Assembly (NCBI GenBank): GCA_937927945.1
Contig: CALEYW010000055.1
Coordinates: forward strand, 1 to 64,000
DNA length: 64,000 nt
Source: an uncultured candidate division WPS-2 bacterium
GTDB taxonomy: Bacteria > Vulcanimicrobiota > Vulcanimicrobiia > Vulcanimicrobiales > Vulcanimicrobiaceae
Direction of reading: 5' to 3'
The notes under the pieces are model-generated. The model worked only from the letters and a program-made list of their open reading frames with translations, was not told where the DNA came from and made no database searches. The position numbers and the translations under genes were made by a program. Positions 9,165 through 19,800 of the stretch are shown piece by piece. The stretch's first letter is position 1. Each line of letters begins with the position of its first letter.

Positions 9165-11003
9165 GTGGGCGTTGCCGTGGTGTCGCTTTCGTATGCGCTC
9201 TTAAATGCCGCCGGCCAGCCCGCCACGCTGAAGTTCGGCGCGACCGGCGTTTCCTATACGTTGCGCATCACGAATACGGGGACACGGCCGCTCGAGATCG
9301 TCGCCGGTGCGCCTTGCGATGAGCGGCGAGCTGCGGCTGGGAGCGACGGCGCGACGCGCTGGTATCTTCCGGTGCCGTTCGCGATCCCGGAATCGACGGT
9401 CGAAAAGCTCGCGTTCTCCGCCGCCGCCTGGACGGCGAACGCCTACCGGTTCCGCGGCCGGACCGAATGGGGCTTCACGCCGGCCGGCAACGAGACGCTG
9501 CCGCCGAGCGGCACGATCGACTTCACCGTGAACGGCCTCGTCGTTCCGGCGCAGCCGCAGCTCCCCGCCCTCAACCTCACCGCGACGTGGTACGCGGGTT
9601 TTCCCGCCGTCAGTTCGGAGGTCTCGTTCAGCGTGCCGATAGCACCCGACGCATCGACCAACTCCTTCACCGCATCGATCGAAAGCCCGACCAACGTCGT
9701 GTACGTGTCGAGCCCCGGCGAGGCGTACGCGAACACCGTGATGGTGGCACTGCAGAACGGGCCGACGCCGCTTCCGCCCGGCTCGAACAGCGCCGTAACG
9801 ATCGAGCTGCCGATCACGGCCGTCCAGGCGTCGAACACGGGCGCCATCACGACTGCCGCCCACGCGGGTCCCAGCCAAATCATGTGCGCGATCGACTCCG
9901 CGCAGGGCACGCAGTGGATGATCGACCCCGCGGTGCCGGTCACGCCCGGAAACGTTGCCTGGCAATTGACGCCGAAGAGCAATCCCGCGCTCCCGGCAGG
10001 CGGTACGCTTCTCGTCTCGCTCGATGGGATCGTCTCGCCGCTCCCATCCGGCGCGACCACCGTGCGGGTGGAGTCGGCGAACTTCCCCGGTTTCACCGAC
10101 ACGGTGACCGACTGCACGGCAGTGCTCGAGCAACTCCCGCCGGCCAGCTTCTCCCGCGCCGCGGTCAAGGGCACTCAACCCGTGGCATACGACACGCCGT
10201 TGATCATCGAGTGGACGTCCGCGTGCTCGACGTCGATTTCGCTCGCGTACGACGACGGCATCTCGAGCTACACGCTCACCACGGCCGAAGACGGCCTCCC
10301 GCTCTCGGGTTCGAAAACGCTGAAGAACACGACTGTCGACGCGAAAATCGTGCTGACCGCGTCCAACGTGCTCAACGGGGCGACGCCGGAGACGGTCTCG
10401 GTACATGTGACCGGTGTGCCGTCCCCGTCGCTGTCGGTCGGCATCGTCGCGCCGGCGGCCTGGGATTTCTCGGCCGGCCCCGCCGCCATGACGTACTCGA
10501 TCGCCTCCGCGCCGGTCCGCCTCCTCACCGCGCTCATCGTGACGACGCCCTCGGGACAGCCGGAATCGCTGATGGGAAAGACGTCGTATTCGGTAAGCCA
10601 AGCGTCCGCGACGCCACTGGCGTTCACCGCGGAGTTCGGCACCGGTGTCGGCCGCGCGCCGGCGACGATCCTCGTCGTGTCGCCCACCGTCGAGTCGCTG
10701 GCGTCGTTCGTCATCGGGACGAAGTGGCGATGGAACACCAAGTGGCCATGGAAGTCGAAGGTCCCCGGGCCCGTCGAGATCTTCACCTTCACGAACGGGA
10801 GCAACGTGCACGTGACGACACCGATCGTGCCGTCCGAATGCGCGTACACCGTCGGCAACAACACGATCGTGATCTATCCGGGACCCGGAAGAGACATCTT
10901 TGGGAACCCGATCAACACGGCCGTCCCCTGGCACACGCTGCAGTGGAGGCCCCCCGTGATGTTCATGGTGGAGACCGGCGACACGCTACATCAGGTCCAC
11001 TAG
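9165..11003 (+). CDS. cassette protein A: multi-domain beta-sandwich protein
   Basis: 612 aa, no signal peptide and no membrane segment. The N-terminal 120 residues resemble an Ig/CARDB-like sandwich (GVSYTLRITNTGTRPLEI). Further strand-rich units follow, and a Trp/Lys-rich stretch (KWRWNTKWPWKSKVPG) occurs near residue 525. The start codon is GTG; 9165 is the longest choice, but GTG at 9177 or 9180 sits better behind AGGGG. It is the first gene of the cassette and its stop abuts the ATG of the next gene. Function unknown; it looks structural or adhesive rather than enzymatic, because no catalytic motif is visible. Confidence 0.75.
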   Translation: MGVAVVSLSYALLNAAGQPATLKFGATGVSYTLRITNTGTRPLEIVAGAPCDERRAAAGSDGATRWYLPVPFAIPESTVEKLAFSAAAWTANAYRFRGRTEWGFTPAGNETLPPSGTIDFTVNGLVVPAQPQLPALNLTATWYAGFPAVSSEVSFSVPIAPDASTNSFTASIESPTNVVYVSSPGEAYANTVMVALQNGPTPLPPGSNSAVTIELPITAVQASNTGAITTAAHAGPSQIMCAIDSAQGTQWMIDPAVPVTPGNVAWQLTPKSNPALPAGGTLLVSLDGIVSPLPSGATTVRVESANFPGFTDTVTDCTAVLEQLPPASFSRAAVKGTQPVAYDTPLIIEWTSACSTSISLAYDDGISSYTLTTAEDGLPLSGSKTLKNTTVDAKIVLTASNVLNGATPETVSVHVTGVPSPSLSVGIVAPAAWDFSAGPAAMTYSIASAPVRLLTALIVTTPSGQPESLMGKTSYSVSQASATPLAFTAEFGTGVGRAPATILVVSPTVESLASFVIGTKWRWNTKWPWKSKVPGPVEIFTFTNGSNVHVTTPIVPSECAYTVGNNTIVIYPGPGRDIFGNPINTAVPWHTLQWRPPVMFMVETGDTLHQVH

Positions 11004-14000
11004 ATGGCGTTGACGATCGAGGAGGTCGAGCTGCGGTATCTGCAGCCTGCGAGCTCGCTCGCGCTGAGCGGGGCCGCGCTGCAGCTGCCGCGACTCGCCA
11101 CGGTGCTGGAGACGTACTTCGGCGCGGACTCGCTGGCGCTCACGAACGTCACGCCGAGCAGTTCGGCGCTCACGCTGGTAGCAACGACGGTGCTGCCGGC
11201 GGCCGGTGGAGGAGCCGGCGCGACGTTGCCGGTGACGGTCACGTTCGTCCCGGACAGCGCCGGTGCCACGCTCGCCGCACTCGATATCGCCGTCGGACCC
11301 GCGTCATCGCTCAGCACGCTCGTTTGGACGTTGCCTCCCACGCTGATCACGCAACTCACCGCGACGGCGCTGACGCTGCGGCTGCGCGGCGGCACGACCG
11401 GCAGCGAGCTCGTCGCCCTCGCCGTTCCGCTGCTGGGGCCGACTCCGCTCCGGTTGCTGCTCGACGCGACGACGCTGTACTGCCCGAGCGTCGCCGGTGA
11501 CCGACACGAGCTGACCTCCTTCAACGGCGCCGCGGCGTTCGCGAACCTGCTGCCCTCGTTCGGAGCCGCGGCAGGCTGGAGCGTCGAAGCGCAGGCGAAC
11601 TTCGATCCACGCCCGCCGCTCTCGCTGGGGGCGGTGATGGGCGACCTGGCTCAGCGTTTCGGCGTCACGCTGCCGTGGACGCAGTCCGCGCTCGCGCTCA
11701 ACACGTTGACCTTCTCGTGCGGCAGCACGCAAAAGATCACATTCGGATTCGGCAGCGTCCTCACGCTCGGCGATGCCAGCCGGCTCGACGCGACGCTTAC
11801 GCTCACCGCCAACGCGCGCAGCGGGTTCGCGAGCGCACTCGCCGGCACGGTGACGATCGACGGCACGACGTTTGCGCTCGACGCGGCGCAAGGACAGTCG
11901 GTCGATCTGTCGTTGGCCAGCGCGGCCGGCGTGACGCTCTCGACCGTCGCCGGCTGGTGCGGAATCGCGCTCTCGCCGAACGTCGGGCCGGCAGTCCACA
12001 CCGTGCGGTTGCGCCACGATCTCGCCGGCAAGAGGAACGGATTCTTCGCCGCATCGGATCGCATCACGGCGACCGGCGCGAACGACGGCACGCACACGCT
12101 CGTCACGATCGGTGTCCATCTCGGCCTGACGTTCGCGTATTCGGGCCTGACGTTTCCGGGGTTGTCGGGTGAGCTCGACTTCGGCGTCACCGGCGTCGAA
12201 CTGATCGTTGCAAACACCGACCTCGACGCCGTGGCCCTAACGGCGCTCGGCACGCTGCTGCCGCCGGGAACCACGTTCGCCGCGAGCGCACCGGTGCATC
12301 AAGGGCGCACGCTCTCGGCGTCGCTGCTGCTCGGCAAAGACACGAGGACGCTCTCTATCGGCGTCGGCGGCGGCTCGACGGGATCGGCGACGGCGTCGGT
12401 GCGTGTGGAGAAGCAGATCGGCCCGGTGCACGTCGGCCGCCTCGGAATCGGCTATTCCGACGGCACGGTGACCCTCACCATCGACGGCGGCTTCAACCTC
12501 TCAGGGCTCGACCTCGACTTCGAGGGGTTGCAGCTGCACGGCACTTTCACCGCCGGAATCACCGGCTTCGACCTCAACGGCCTCGCGCTCTCGTTCCAAC
12601 GCACGGCGTTCACCATCGCGGGCGAGTTCCTCGAAGCGCACGATCCGGCGTACGACGGCGGCCGCGCGTTCTCGGGCGCCGCGGTGCTCGCGGCCGAGAC
12701 GCTCACCGTCGCGGCGGCTGGCGGCTGGGGCACGATCCGCGGCGCGCCGTCGCTGTTCGTGTACGGTCAGTTCGACAAGCCGCTCGGCGGACCGCCGTTC
12801 TTCTTCGTCCGCGGCGTCAGCGCGGCGTTCGGGTTGAACCGCTCGCTGATCGTTCCGCCGGTCACGGGGCTGACGACGTTCCCGCTCGTGCAAGCCGCGA
12901 TGGCCGACGCGAACAATCCGAATCCGTTGGCGGGCAAATCGCCGGTCCAAGTGCTGACCTCGCTCGAGAGCTCGATTCAGCCCGCCTACGGAGAGAAATG
13001 GGCCGCCGCGGGGGTTCGCTTCACGTCGTTCGGCGTGATCGAAGGCTTCGCGCTGGTGGTGGTCCGGTTCGGCAAGAGCATCACGTTCCAGTTGCTCGGC
13101 GTCGGCGCGACGTCGCTCCCGAAGGGCGCGCCGAAACCGCTCGCCTACGCCGAGATTCCGGTCGAGATCACCGTCGATCCGAGCGCCGGGAGCGTCGTCG
13201 CGCTCGCCCGTCTCGCGCCGAGCTCGTTCGTGCTCGACCCGGCCTGCCACTTGCGAGGCGGCTTCGCGTTCGCCGCATGGTTCAAGGACGATCCGTCGAC
13301 CGGCGCGACGGCGGGCGACTTCGTCTACTCGATCGGCGGATACCATCCGGCGTTCAAGGCCCCCACGCACTATCCGAGCGTGCCGAGGCTGAGCGCGATG
13401 TGGCAAAGCGGCCATCTGACGATCGACGGCACCTACTATTTCGCGGTCACGCCGTCGGCGCTCATGGCCGGCGGCAGCCTGCAGGCAGTGTGGGAGAGGG
13501 GCTCGCTGCGCGCGTGGTTCAATGCCGATGCGGACTTCCTGATCTCGTGGCGTCCGTTCGCCTACGACGCGCACGTCGGCATCAACGTAGGCGCGTCGTT
13601 CACCATCGACCTGCTGTTCACGTCTGTCGACATCACGATCCACGTCGGCGTCGACATGCACTTCTGGGGCCCGCCGTTCCAGGGCGAGGCACGGATCGAC
13701 CTCGACATCATCTCGTTCACGATCAGCTTCGGCGCTTCGGGGACGACGGCCGAACAGCAGCCGATCTCGTGGAGCGAGTTCAAGGCCGGGTTTTTTCCGC
13801 CGCGCTCCGACGACGCGCCGCCGCCCGCGCTCCATGCGCTGCGTGGCGGCGCCGATGCCCAGTTCGCCGCCGCGACGCCGGCGCCGATTCCGACCGTCGA
13901 CGTGTCGCTGTGCCGCGCGCGCGTGTCGAAGGGCCTGCTGAGCACGCTGACGCCGGTCGCCGGCGACACGTCGTCGCCCGATTGGGTCGTGAACGGCGCC

Positions 14001-14666
14001 GTCTTCGAGCTCACCACCGAATCGGCGATCCCCGCGACCGCTGCATTTCTCGTGACCGGCGACGTCCCCGTGTCGACGCCGATCCCGGTAAGCTGGAGCA
14101 CCGGCACGTTCGGCGTCGGGCCGGTCGGCGTACCGAACGGGATGCTGTTCTCCGAGCACACGATCTCGCTGCGCGGTATCGACCCCGCCCCGCGCGATCC
14201 GACGCCGTCGCTCGTCGTCACGCCGGTGATCGGTGCGGTACCGGCCAGCGCGTGGTCGGTCGCGCTGGCGCAGCGGCCGTCGACCGCGACGATCAACGGG
14301 AGCCCCGCGACGATCGCGAACACACTGCTGGGATTCCGCATCGCGCCCAAGAGCGGGCCGAGCGACGTGGGACTGCCGCAGCCGCTCCCGATCGCGCGGC
14401 TGGAGTTCGAGAACGACCCGCACCCGCTGCACTGGGCGTGGACCGCGCCGGCAGTTCCAGCGTCGACGACGCACCCGCAGGCGCAGGCGACGGCGCGCGT
14501 GACGGCGACCCTCGAACATCCCGCCGTCGTCAGGCGCCGCGAAGCGATCATCGCCGCCGCACGTGCCGCGGGTCTGAGCGTCACGGCCGGCGCGCAGCTC
14601 ACGCGCATGGCGCAGACCTTCACCAACGCCGCACCGCCGCTGCTTCGCGCGCTCGGAGAGCTGTAA
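11004..14666 (+). CDS. cassette protein B: large DUF6603-type protein
   Basis: 1220 aa, no signal peptide or transmembrane helix. The N-terminal 600 residues are strand-rich with internally similar hydrophobic patterns (LTFAYSGLTFPGLSGELDF). Residues about 660-930 match my memory of the DUF6603 domain: EIPVEITVDPSAGSVVALAR, VFDPACH-like LDPACHLRGGFAFAAWF, SIGGYHPAFK, PPFQGEARIDLDIISFTISF. The remaining 290 residues are a variable tail. DUF6603 proteins are known only as large uncharacterised proteins of actinobacteria, myxobacteria and relatives. Start ATG follows the previous stop directly (TAG-ATG), and the stop overlaps the next ATG (TAATG). Confidence 0.8.
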   Translation: MALTIEEVELRYLQPASSLALSGAALQLPRLATVLETYFGADSLALTNVTPSSSALTLVATTVLPAAGGGAGATLPVTVTFVPDSAGATLAALDIAVGPASSLSTLVWTLPPTLITQLTATALTLRLRGGTTGSELVALAVPLLGPTPLRLLLDATTLYCPSVAGDRHELTSFNGAAAFANLLPSFGAAAGWSVEAQANFDPRPPLSLGAVMGDLAQRFGVTLPWTQSALALNTLTFSCGSTQKITFGFGSVLTLGDASRLDATLTLTANARSGFASALAGTVTIDGTTFALDAAQGQSVDLSLASAAGVTLSTVAGWCGIALSPNVGPAVHTVRLRHDLAGKRNGFFAASDRITATGANDGTHTLVTIGVHLGLTFAYSGLTFPGLSGELDFGVTGVELIVANTDLDAVALTALGTLLPPGTTFAASAPVHQGRTLSASLLLGKDTRTLSIGVGGGSTGSATASVRVEKQIGPVHVGRLGIGYSDGTVTLTIDGGFNLSGLDLDFEGLQLHGTFTAGITGFDLNGLALSFQRTAFTIAGEFLEAHDPAYDGGRAFSGAAVLAAETLTVAAAGGWGTIRGAPSLFVYGQFDKPLGGPPFFFVRGVSAAFGLNRSLIVPPVTGLTTFPLVQAAMADANNPNPLAGKSPVQVLTSLESSIQPAYGEKWAAAGVRFTSFGVIEGFALVVVRFGKSITFQLLGVGATSLPKGAPKPLAYAEIPVEITVDPSAGSVVALARLAPSSFVLDPACHLRGGFAFAAWFKDDPSTGATAGDFVYSIGGYHPAFKAPTHYPSVPRLSAMWQSGHLTIDGTYYFAVTPSALMAGGSLQAVWERGSLRAWFNADADFLISWRPFAYDAHVGINVGASFTIDLLFTSVDITIHVGVDMHFWGPPFQGEARIDLDIISFTISFGASGTTAEQQPISWSEFKAGFFPPRSDDAPPPALHALRGGADAQFAAATPAPIPTVDVSLCRARVSKGLLSTLTPVAGDTSSPDWVVNGAVFELTTESAIPATAAFLVTGDVPVSTPIPVSWSTGTFGVGPVGVPNGMLFSEHTISLRGIDPAPRDPTPSLVVTPVIGAVPASAWSVALAQRPSTATINGSPATIANTLLGFRIAPKSGPSDVGLPQPLPIARLEFENDPHPLHWAWTAPAVPASTTHPQAQATARVTATLEHPAVVRRREAIIAAARAAGLSVTAGAQLTRMAQTFTNAAPPLLRALGEL

Positions 14667-16024
14667 TGTCGACATCGGACCCGAGCGTCCAGTTCTACGC
14701 CTTTGACATCCCGGCGCTGCAGGCGGGAAGCTACGACCTCGCCGTCACGCATCACGCCAAGAACCTTTCGCCGCAAGGCCACCAGTTCGACGAGGCCTAT
14801 GTCTTCGCGCGGAAGATTGCCGTGCGCGGCGACCGCTTCGCGCTCGATCCGGCGCATCTCGGCGCGGTCTTTCCGCCGTCGGGCCGCGGCGAGTTCGGGC
14901 AGTGTCTGCCGCACGTCACGCTCCTGCGCCCCACGCTGCCGTGGGAACGGGAGATCGCGCAAGACACGCTCGGGACGCCGTGGCTCGCGGTGCTGCTGTT
15001 CGACAGCCAGACGCATCCGGCGCCGAAGATCCAGGCGGCGACCGTCGCCGACCTCTCACGAACGTTGACCGGATCGAAGCTTCCCGCGACGACCGCGTCG
15101 TACGGCGATGCCGAGCCGTCGTTCGCGCCGGAATACGGTGAGTCGTTGAGCGACCCGGTACGCGTGATCGACGTCGACCGTGCCGCGTTCGCCCAGCTCG
15201 CGCCGCGCGCCGCCGATCTGCCGTGGCTCGCGCACGCGCGGCAGCTTATCGAGGCCAACGCCGCCACCGACCCATTGGACGATCCCGGCCACGTCGCGCT
15301 GGTCGTCGGCAACCGGCTGGTCGAGAGCGATCCGACGGGGCAGCGGACGTACACCGCGCATCTCGTCTCGCTCGAAGGGCTCCGCGCTTTTCTGCCGAGC
15401 GCAGACGATGCGTTGCGGCCCGCGCTCGCGCAGTATACCGCCGTGCGACTGGTCACCCTCACGGCGTGGACGTTCGTATCGGTCGATCCGGCCGAAACGT
15501 TCGCCGGCTATTTCGACGCCGCCGGGTTCACGAGCGGGCCGCTCACCCTTGCGGCCGCCGCGCCGGCGCAACCATCCCCGACGACGGCGGGCGACGCGTT
15601 CGCGCAAGGCTACGTGGCGGTCGATCACCACACGCGGTTGGGAGAACGAACCGCTTCGTGGTATCGCGGGCCGTTCGTGCCGTACGCGGTCGCCGAGCCG
15701 CAACCGGGCGCGTCGGGAGCTCCGGAAGCCGCGTCGAATCCCGACGCGCTGCTGCGCTACGACGACGCCGACACGGGGATGTTCGATGCGAGCTACGCCG
15801 CCGCGTGGCAGCTCGGCCGGCTGCTGGCGCTGCGCGACACTGCGTACTCGCAAGCGCTCTACGGATGGAAACGCCAAGCGGCCGACGCCGCCGCGATCTC
15901 CGCGCTGCACGCCGCGGCGACCGCTTCGCTGGAGATCGACCCGCACGCTGACCCGCAGGAGATCATCGCCTCGCTGATCGCCCAACTGTACGACCCCGCC
16001 ACGCTGGGAGCGCATCCGCAATGA
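14666..16024 (+). CDS. cassette protein C, unknown
   Basis: 452 aa starting MSTSDPSVQFYAFDIPALQ. The true start is the ATG at 14666, which overlaps the preceding stop by one base and follows a GGAGAG ribosome site; the frame is open much further upstream, but inside gene B. Visible blocks are HFSPQG-like NLSPQGHQFDEAYVF, CLPHVTLLRPTLPWER and PWLAVLLFDSQTHP. It has no signal peptide, membrane helix or recognised catalytic motif. Its stop overlaps the next start (ATGA). The strict coupling suggests a subunit of the same complex as A, B, D and E. Confidence 0.75.
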   Translation: MSTSDPSVQFYAFDIPALQAGSYDLAVTHHAKNLSPQGHQFDEAYVFARKIAVRGDRFALDPAHLGAVFPPSGRGEFGQCLPHVTLLRPTLPWEREIAQDTLGTPWLAVLLFDSQTHPAPKIQAATVADLSRTLTGSKLPATTASYGDAEPSFAPEYGESLSDPVRVIDVDRAAFAQLAPRAADLPWLAHARQLIEANAATDPLDDPGHVALVVGNRLVESDPTGQRTYTAHLVSLEGLRAFLPSADDALRPALAQYTAVRLVTLTAWTFVSVDPAETFAGYFDAAGFTSGPLTLAAAAPAQPSPTTAGDAFAQGYVAVDHHTRLGERTASWYRGPFVPYAVAEPQPGASGAPEAASNPDALLRYDDADTGMFDASYAAAWQLGRLLALRDTAYSQALYGWKRQAADAAAISALHAAATASLEIDPHADPQEIIASLIAQLYDPATLGAHPQ

Positions 16025-16854
16025 AACGTCTGCGCGCGCGGACGCACGCGGTGCACGCACTGCAAGCGCATCGCCTCGCCAATGCGGCGGCGACGCGGCC
16101 GCCGCTCCCGCCGGCGGTCGTCGCCGCGCTCTCGGCGTGGTGGCTGCTGAACGACGTCCCGCTCCCCGCGCTCGTGCCGGACCCGCAGCTGCTGCCGCCA
16201 GAGTCGATGCGGTTCTTCGTCCTCGACCGCTTGTGGCAGCGCAGCTTTGCCGCCGGCGCATTCAGCGTCGGGCGCAGCTCGAGCGATCAGCTCGCGGTCG
16301 ACGCGCAAGCCTTGGTCGCCGCGCTCCCGGCGATCGCGGGTGCCGCGTCTCCGGTGGTCTCGGGACTGCTGCTGCGGTCCGGCGTGGTGAAGGGATGGCC
16401 GACGATGCGGATCGCCGCGACGGCGGCGGACGGCAGCGCGCTCGCGATCGCGCGGCGCGCGGCACTGACCGACACGTTGCTGCTCGTACTCTTCGCGGGA
16501 ACGGGCTCCGTCGCGACGGTCGTCTTCTCGGAGCCCCCCGAGTCGGTGCACTTCGGCGTCGACAGCGCCGAAGACACCGGCGCGCCGACCGGAACGAAGA
16601 CGTTGCGCGCGATCACCGGGTCGAGGGCGGGCAGCCCGCTCGCGGCCACGGTGCCGGTACCGCTGCGCTCGGGCACCGTCATCGACGTCGCCGCGCTCGC
16701 GGCGTCGATGACCGCGCCGCTGAACGCGGCCGGCGCGAACGACGACGCCGGCGGCTCGCCGCGGCCGTTCACCGCGCGCGAGTTCGCGGTCGAGATGATC
16801 AAAGGCGTGCAGAGCGTGACGGTGTCGAACGCGGCGCCCGCTGGCGGCCGATAA
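16021..16854 (+). CDS. cassette protein D, unknown
   Basis: 277 aa, Ala-rich, starting MKRLRARTHAVHALQAHRLA. A basic N-terminal segment is followed by a hydrophobic but not clearly transmembrane region (VVAALSAWWLLNDVPLPALV) and strand-rich stretches (TLLLVLFAGTGSVATVVFSE). The last 40 residues end in FTAREFAVEMIKGVQSVTVS. No family is recognised. It overlaps the upstream stop as ATGA and is followed 2 nt later by gene E. Confidence 0.7.
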   Translation: MKRLRARTHAVHALQAHRLANAAATRPPLPPAVVAALSAWWLLNDVPLPALVPDPQLLPPESMRFFVLDRLWQRSFAAGAFSVGRSSSDQLAVDAQALVAALPAIAGAASPVVSGLLLRSGVVKGWPTMRIAATAADGSALAIARRAALTDTLLLVLFAGTGSVATVVFSEPPESVHFGVDSAEDTGAPTGTKTLRAITGSRAGSPLAATVPVPLRSGTVIDVAALAASMTAPLNAAGANDDAGGSPRPFTAREFAVEMIKGVQSVTVSNAAPAGGR

Positions 16855-16856
16855 CG

Positions 16857-19800
16857 ATGCAGACGGGGAACGCGGAGCACGCGCTGGTCGTACCGGTCGA
16901 CCTCAAGGGTCTGCTGGTCGGCGAGTTCGACGTCGGCGGAGTCGGCGAATACGGCACGAGCCACTTCGCCAGGCTGCGCCCGCACTTCGAGAACATGCCG
17001 CACATCGACGCCGACGGAAACGTAACCGGCATCAACAAGCCGCCGCTCTCGCAGTACCTCCTCGCTCCCGACTTCCAGCAAGCGAGCGAATCCGATGCGC
17101 TGAATAGCGGGATGCATCTGCACTGGGCGCTTCCCGATGCGCTCACGCACGGCACGGCAGGCAACGCCGGACCGCTCACGTTCCCGCACGCGCCCGATCG
17201 TTGGGTGGTGGTGCGAACCATCGCGACGACGAACGACGGCATCGTCTCGATCGCTCGGCGCGGCTGGGTGCTCGAGAGCAACGCCCTGAGCGATCCGAGC
17301 GCCATGAATACGTCGCGCGATCGGAGCTTCAACCGGTCGCCGACGGTCGTCCCGTACGTGCCGAATCCGGACGGCAGTGAGAACCCCGCGCCGTTCCGCG
17401 CGATGGGAACTGCCGCCCCGCTCGAGGACTACACGCCGGTGTCCGGCGGGAAGTACCAAACGCCTCATACGGCACTCGGGTACGGCGCCGTCGCCTTCGC
17501 GGCCACGTACGCCTTTTCGCAGAACGTGTTCGGCTTCTGGGATCCGTGTACCGACCTCGCTCCGCTCGTGCAAGGGCAGGCGCGCACGCTCTCGTATGTG
17601 GTACTCGGCTGGTACGCCGCCGCTGCGACCGATCCGATCGCCGCGCTGGCGGCGAGCAGAAGCGACGTCGCAGCGTTCGTCGCGGCGCTCGAGAGCGAGC
17701 TGAAGTGGACGTGCGCGCTGGCCGGCGGGCCCGTGCCCGCGGCATCAGTATACCTCGGCGTGCTCGGCAGCGTGCCGGGCGACCTCACGCAGCGGTACGT
17801 CGCCGAACGGACGGAGACCGCGCGCGCGGCAGTCGGGAACACGACAGCGGAAGCGTTCGCGGCGCTCCTCGCGCGCACCACGCCGGTCGGCGCGCAGCAC
17901 GCGAACGCCGAGCGCATCCTCAACCTCGTACAGGTCGGCGAGTTCCAACGGCTCGCCGACCGCAGCACGCTGCTCGGCAGCGACGAGGCGCTGCATCGCG
18001 CGCAGTACGCGGGGCTGCCGGGCGGAACGGCGTGGACCGTGCGCCGTACGGCCGCGAGCGACGGCAGTCCGGCGATCTCGCGCGACGCCCTCGTCGGGAT
18101 TGCAAACACGTCGATCGAGAGCTTACCGCCGGGCGCGGGCACGTCATTGACGGCGCTGAACGCAGCGCAGCGCGAGCTCGACACCGCACGGTTCGCCTAC
18201 GAGCACGCCTGCAATCAGCTCTTCGCGGACTGGGTCAAGTACATCATGGTGGCTCACCCAGGGAACACGCACGTGCGCCCGGGGCTCACCGAGGCGATCG
18301 CCGACGGATTCCTGCGATCCGGGCTGACCGCGCTCGCGACGCAGCAGGCGACGATCGCGCAGCTCGACACACACATACAGTCCGCGCGCCACGCGCTCGC
18401 GGTGTCGATCGGCCCCGCGTTCGAGCCGGTGGCGCAAGCCGCGCCGCGCTTCTTCACCCCGCACGACCCGGTGATCGTGCTGGCCGGTTCGGCAGTCGAC
18501 GCCGATCCGCGCTACGGCGGCGACGGGCGCTTCGCGCACGGTCTGCTGCACTGCCGGCGCGACGACGCACTCTTGCAGAGCATGACGGTCGCCGGCACCG
18601 GAACGCTCGACGCCGCTCACCTCACCGTCGGCCTGACGCCCAACGCCGCGGTTCCACTGCTCGCGGCGGCGGTCGCCGACGCGACGCTCGGCGACGCCGG
18701 ACTCGCACCCTGGCTCGCCGCCCGGCTCGGCGCGAGCGCGGCGCAGCAGCCGGCGATCGCCGCGGCGATCGCTGCGGCGCAAACGGGATCGCCGCAGCCT
18801 GGGGCGCCGGCCGTGACGTTCGAGGGCACGCGCCCCTCACCGGTGGGCGTCGAGCAGTGGTCGCAGCCGTATCTTCCGCTGTTCCTGCAGTGGGAAGCGA
18901 TCGTGAGTCCAGTCTTCCCGCTGCAGGATGCGCAGGGCAACGCGATACCCTACGATCCGGCGACGGTCACGACGCGCTACGAGTTGAGCGACGCCGACAC
19001 CGAGCTCGTGCTGCGCGCCGGGCAGACGCTGCCGCCGCTCGCAGCCACCGTCTACACGTATTCGGGCACGGTGCCGCTCTCGAGCCGCGTCGACGTCCCG
19101 TTCAAGAGCCAGGCGCAGAAGTATCTCGACACGCACGACGCGTCGAACCCGGTCATCCCGTTGCTGCAGAACGCGCTCGCGCAGCAGTTGCCGGTGATGG
19201 CGCAGACGCTGCAGGGGTTCACCAACGCGTTGTGCCAGCGGTTGCAGATCCTGCAGATGCCGATCTACGATCCGCTGGGCCAGTTCGCGCAGCAGAGCCT
19301 CACGCAGCTCGTGGATGCCGCCGTCGGCCGCTTTCGCACGCTGGCGTCGCAGCCGGACCTCTTCTTCAACCCGCTGCGCGCGGGGCTCGTGCGGTTCACG
19401 CGGCTGCGGGTCATCGACGCGTTCGGCCAGGCGGTCGACATCGACGTATCCGGACTGATCCCGGGCGAGGCGCTCGATGCGAAGAATCCGATCGCGCCGA
19501 ACACGCTCGCGTTTCCTCCGCGGGTTGCCGCCGCGGTGCGCCTCGACGCGCAGTTCATCGCTCGCGACGGCGCCGGGCCGACCAATACCATCCCGACGAC
19601 GACCCCGATTTTCGGCTGGCTCGTCTACAACCACGTCGATGCCAACCTGATGGTCTACGACGGGGACGGCGTGGCCGTCGGCTCGTTCAACACCGTCGGC
19701 GAGCTCTGGATGCCGCCGCCGGGTCCCGTTACGGACACCCAACCGCCGCATGATCTCGCGAACTTCATCTCCGGTATAAAGCAGGCCGGCGATCCCGTGC

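Noticed and set aside
9201..10934. 577-aa antisense open frame
   Set aside because: Shadow of cassette gene A with no protein-like pattern.
12501..14675. 724-aa antisense open frame
   Set aside because: Arg/Glu-rich low-complexity shadow of the DUF6603-type gene in GC-rich DNA.
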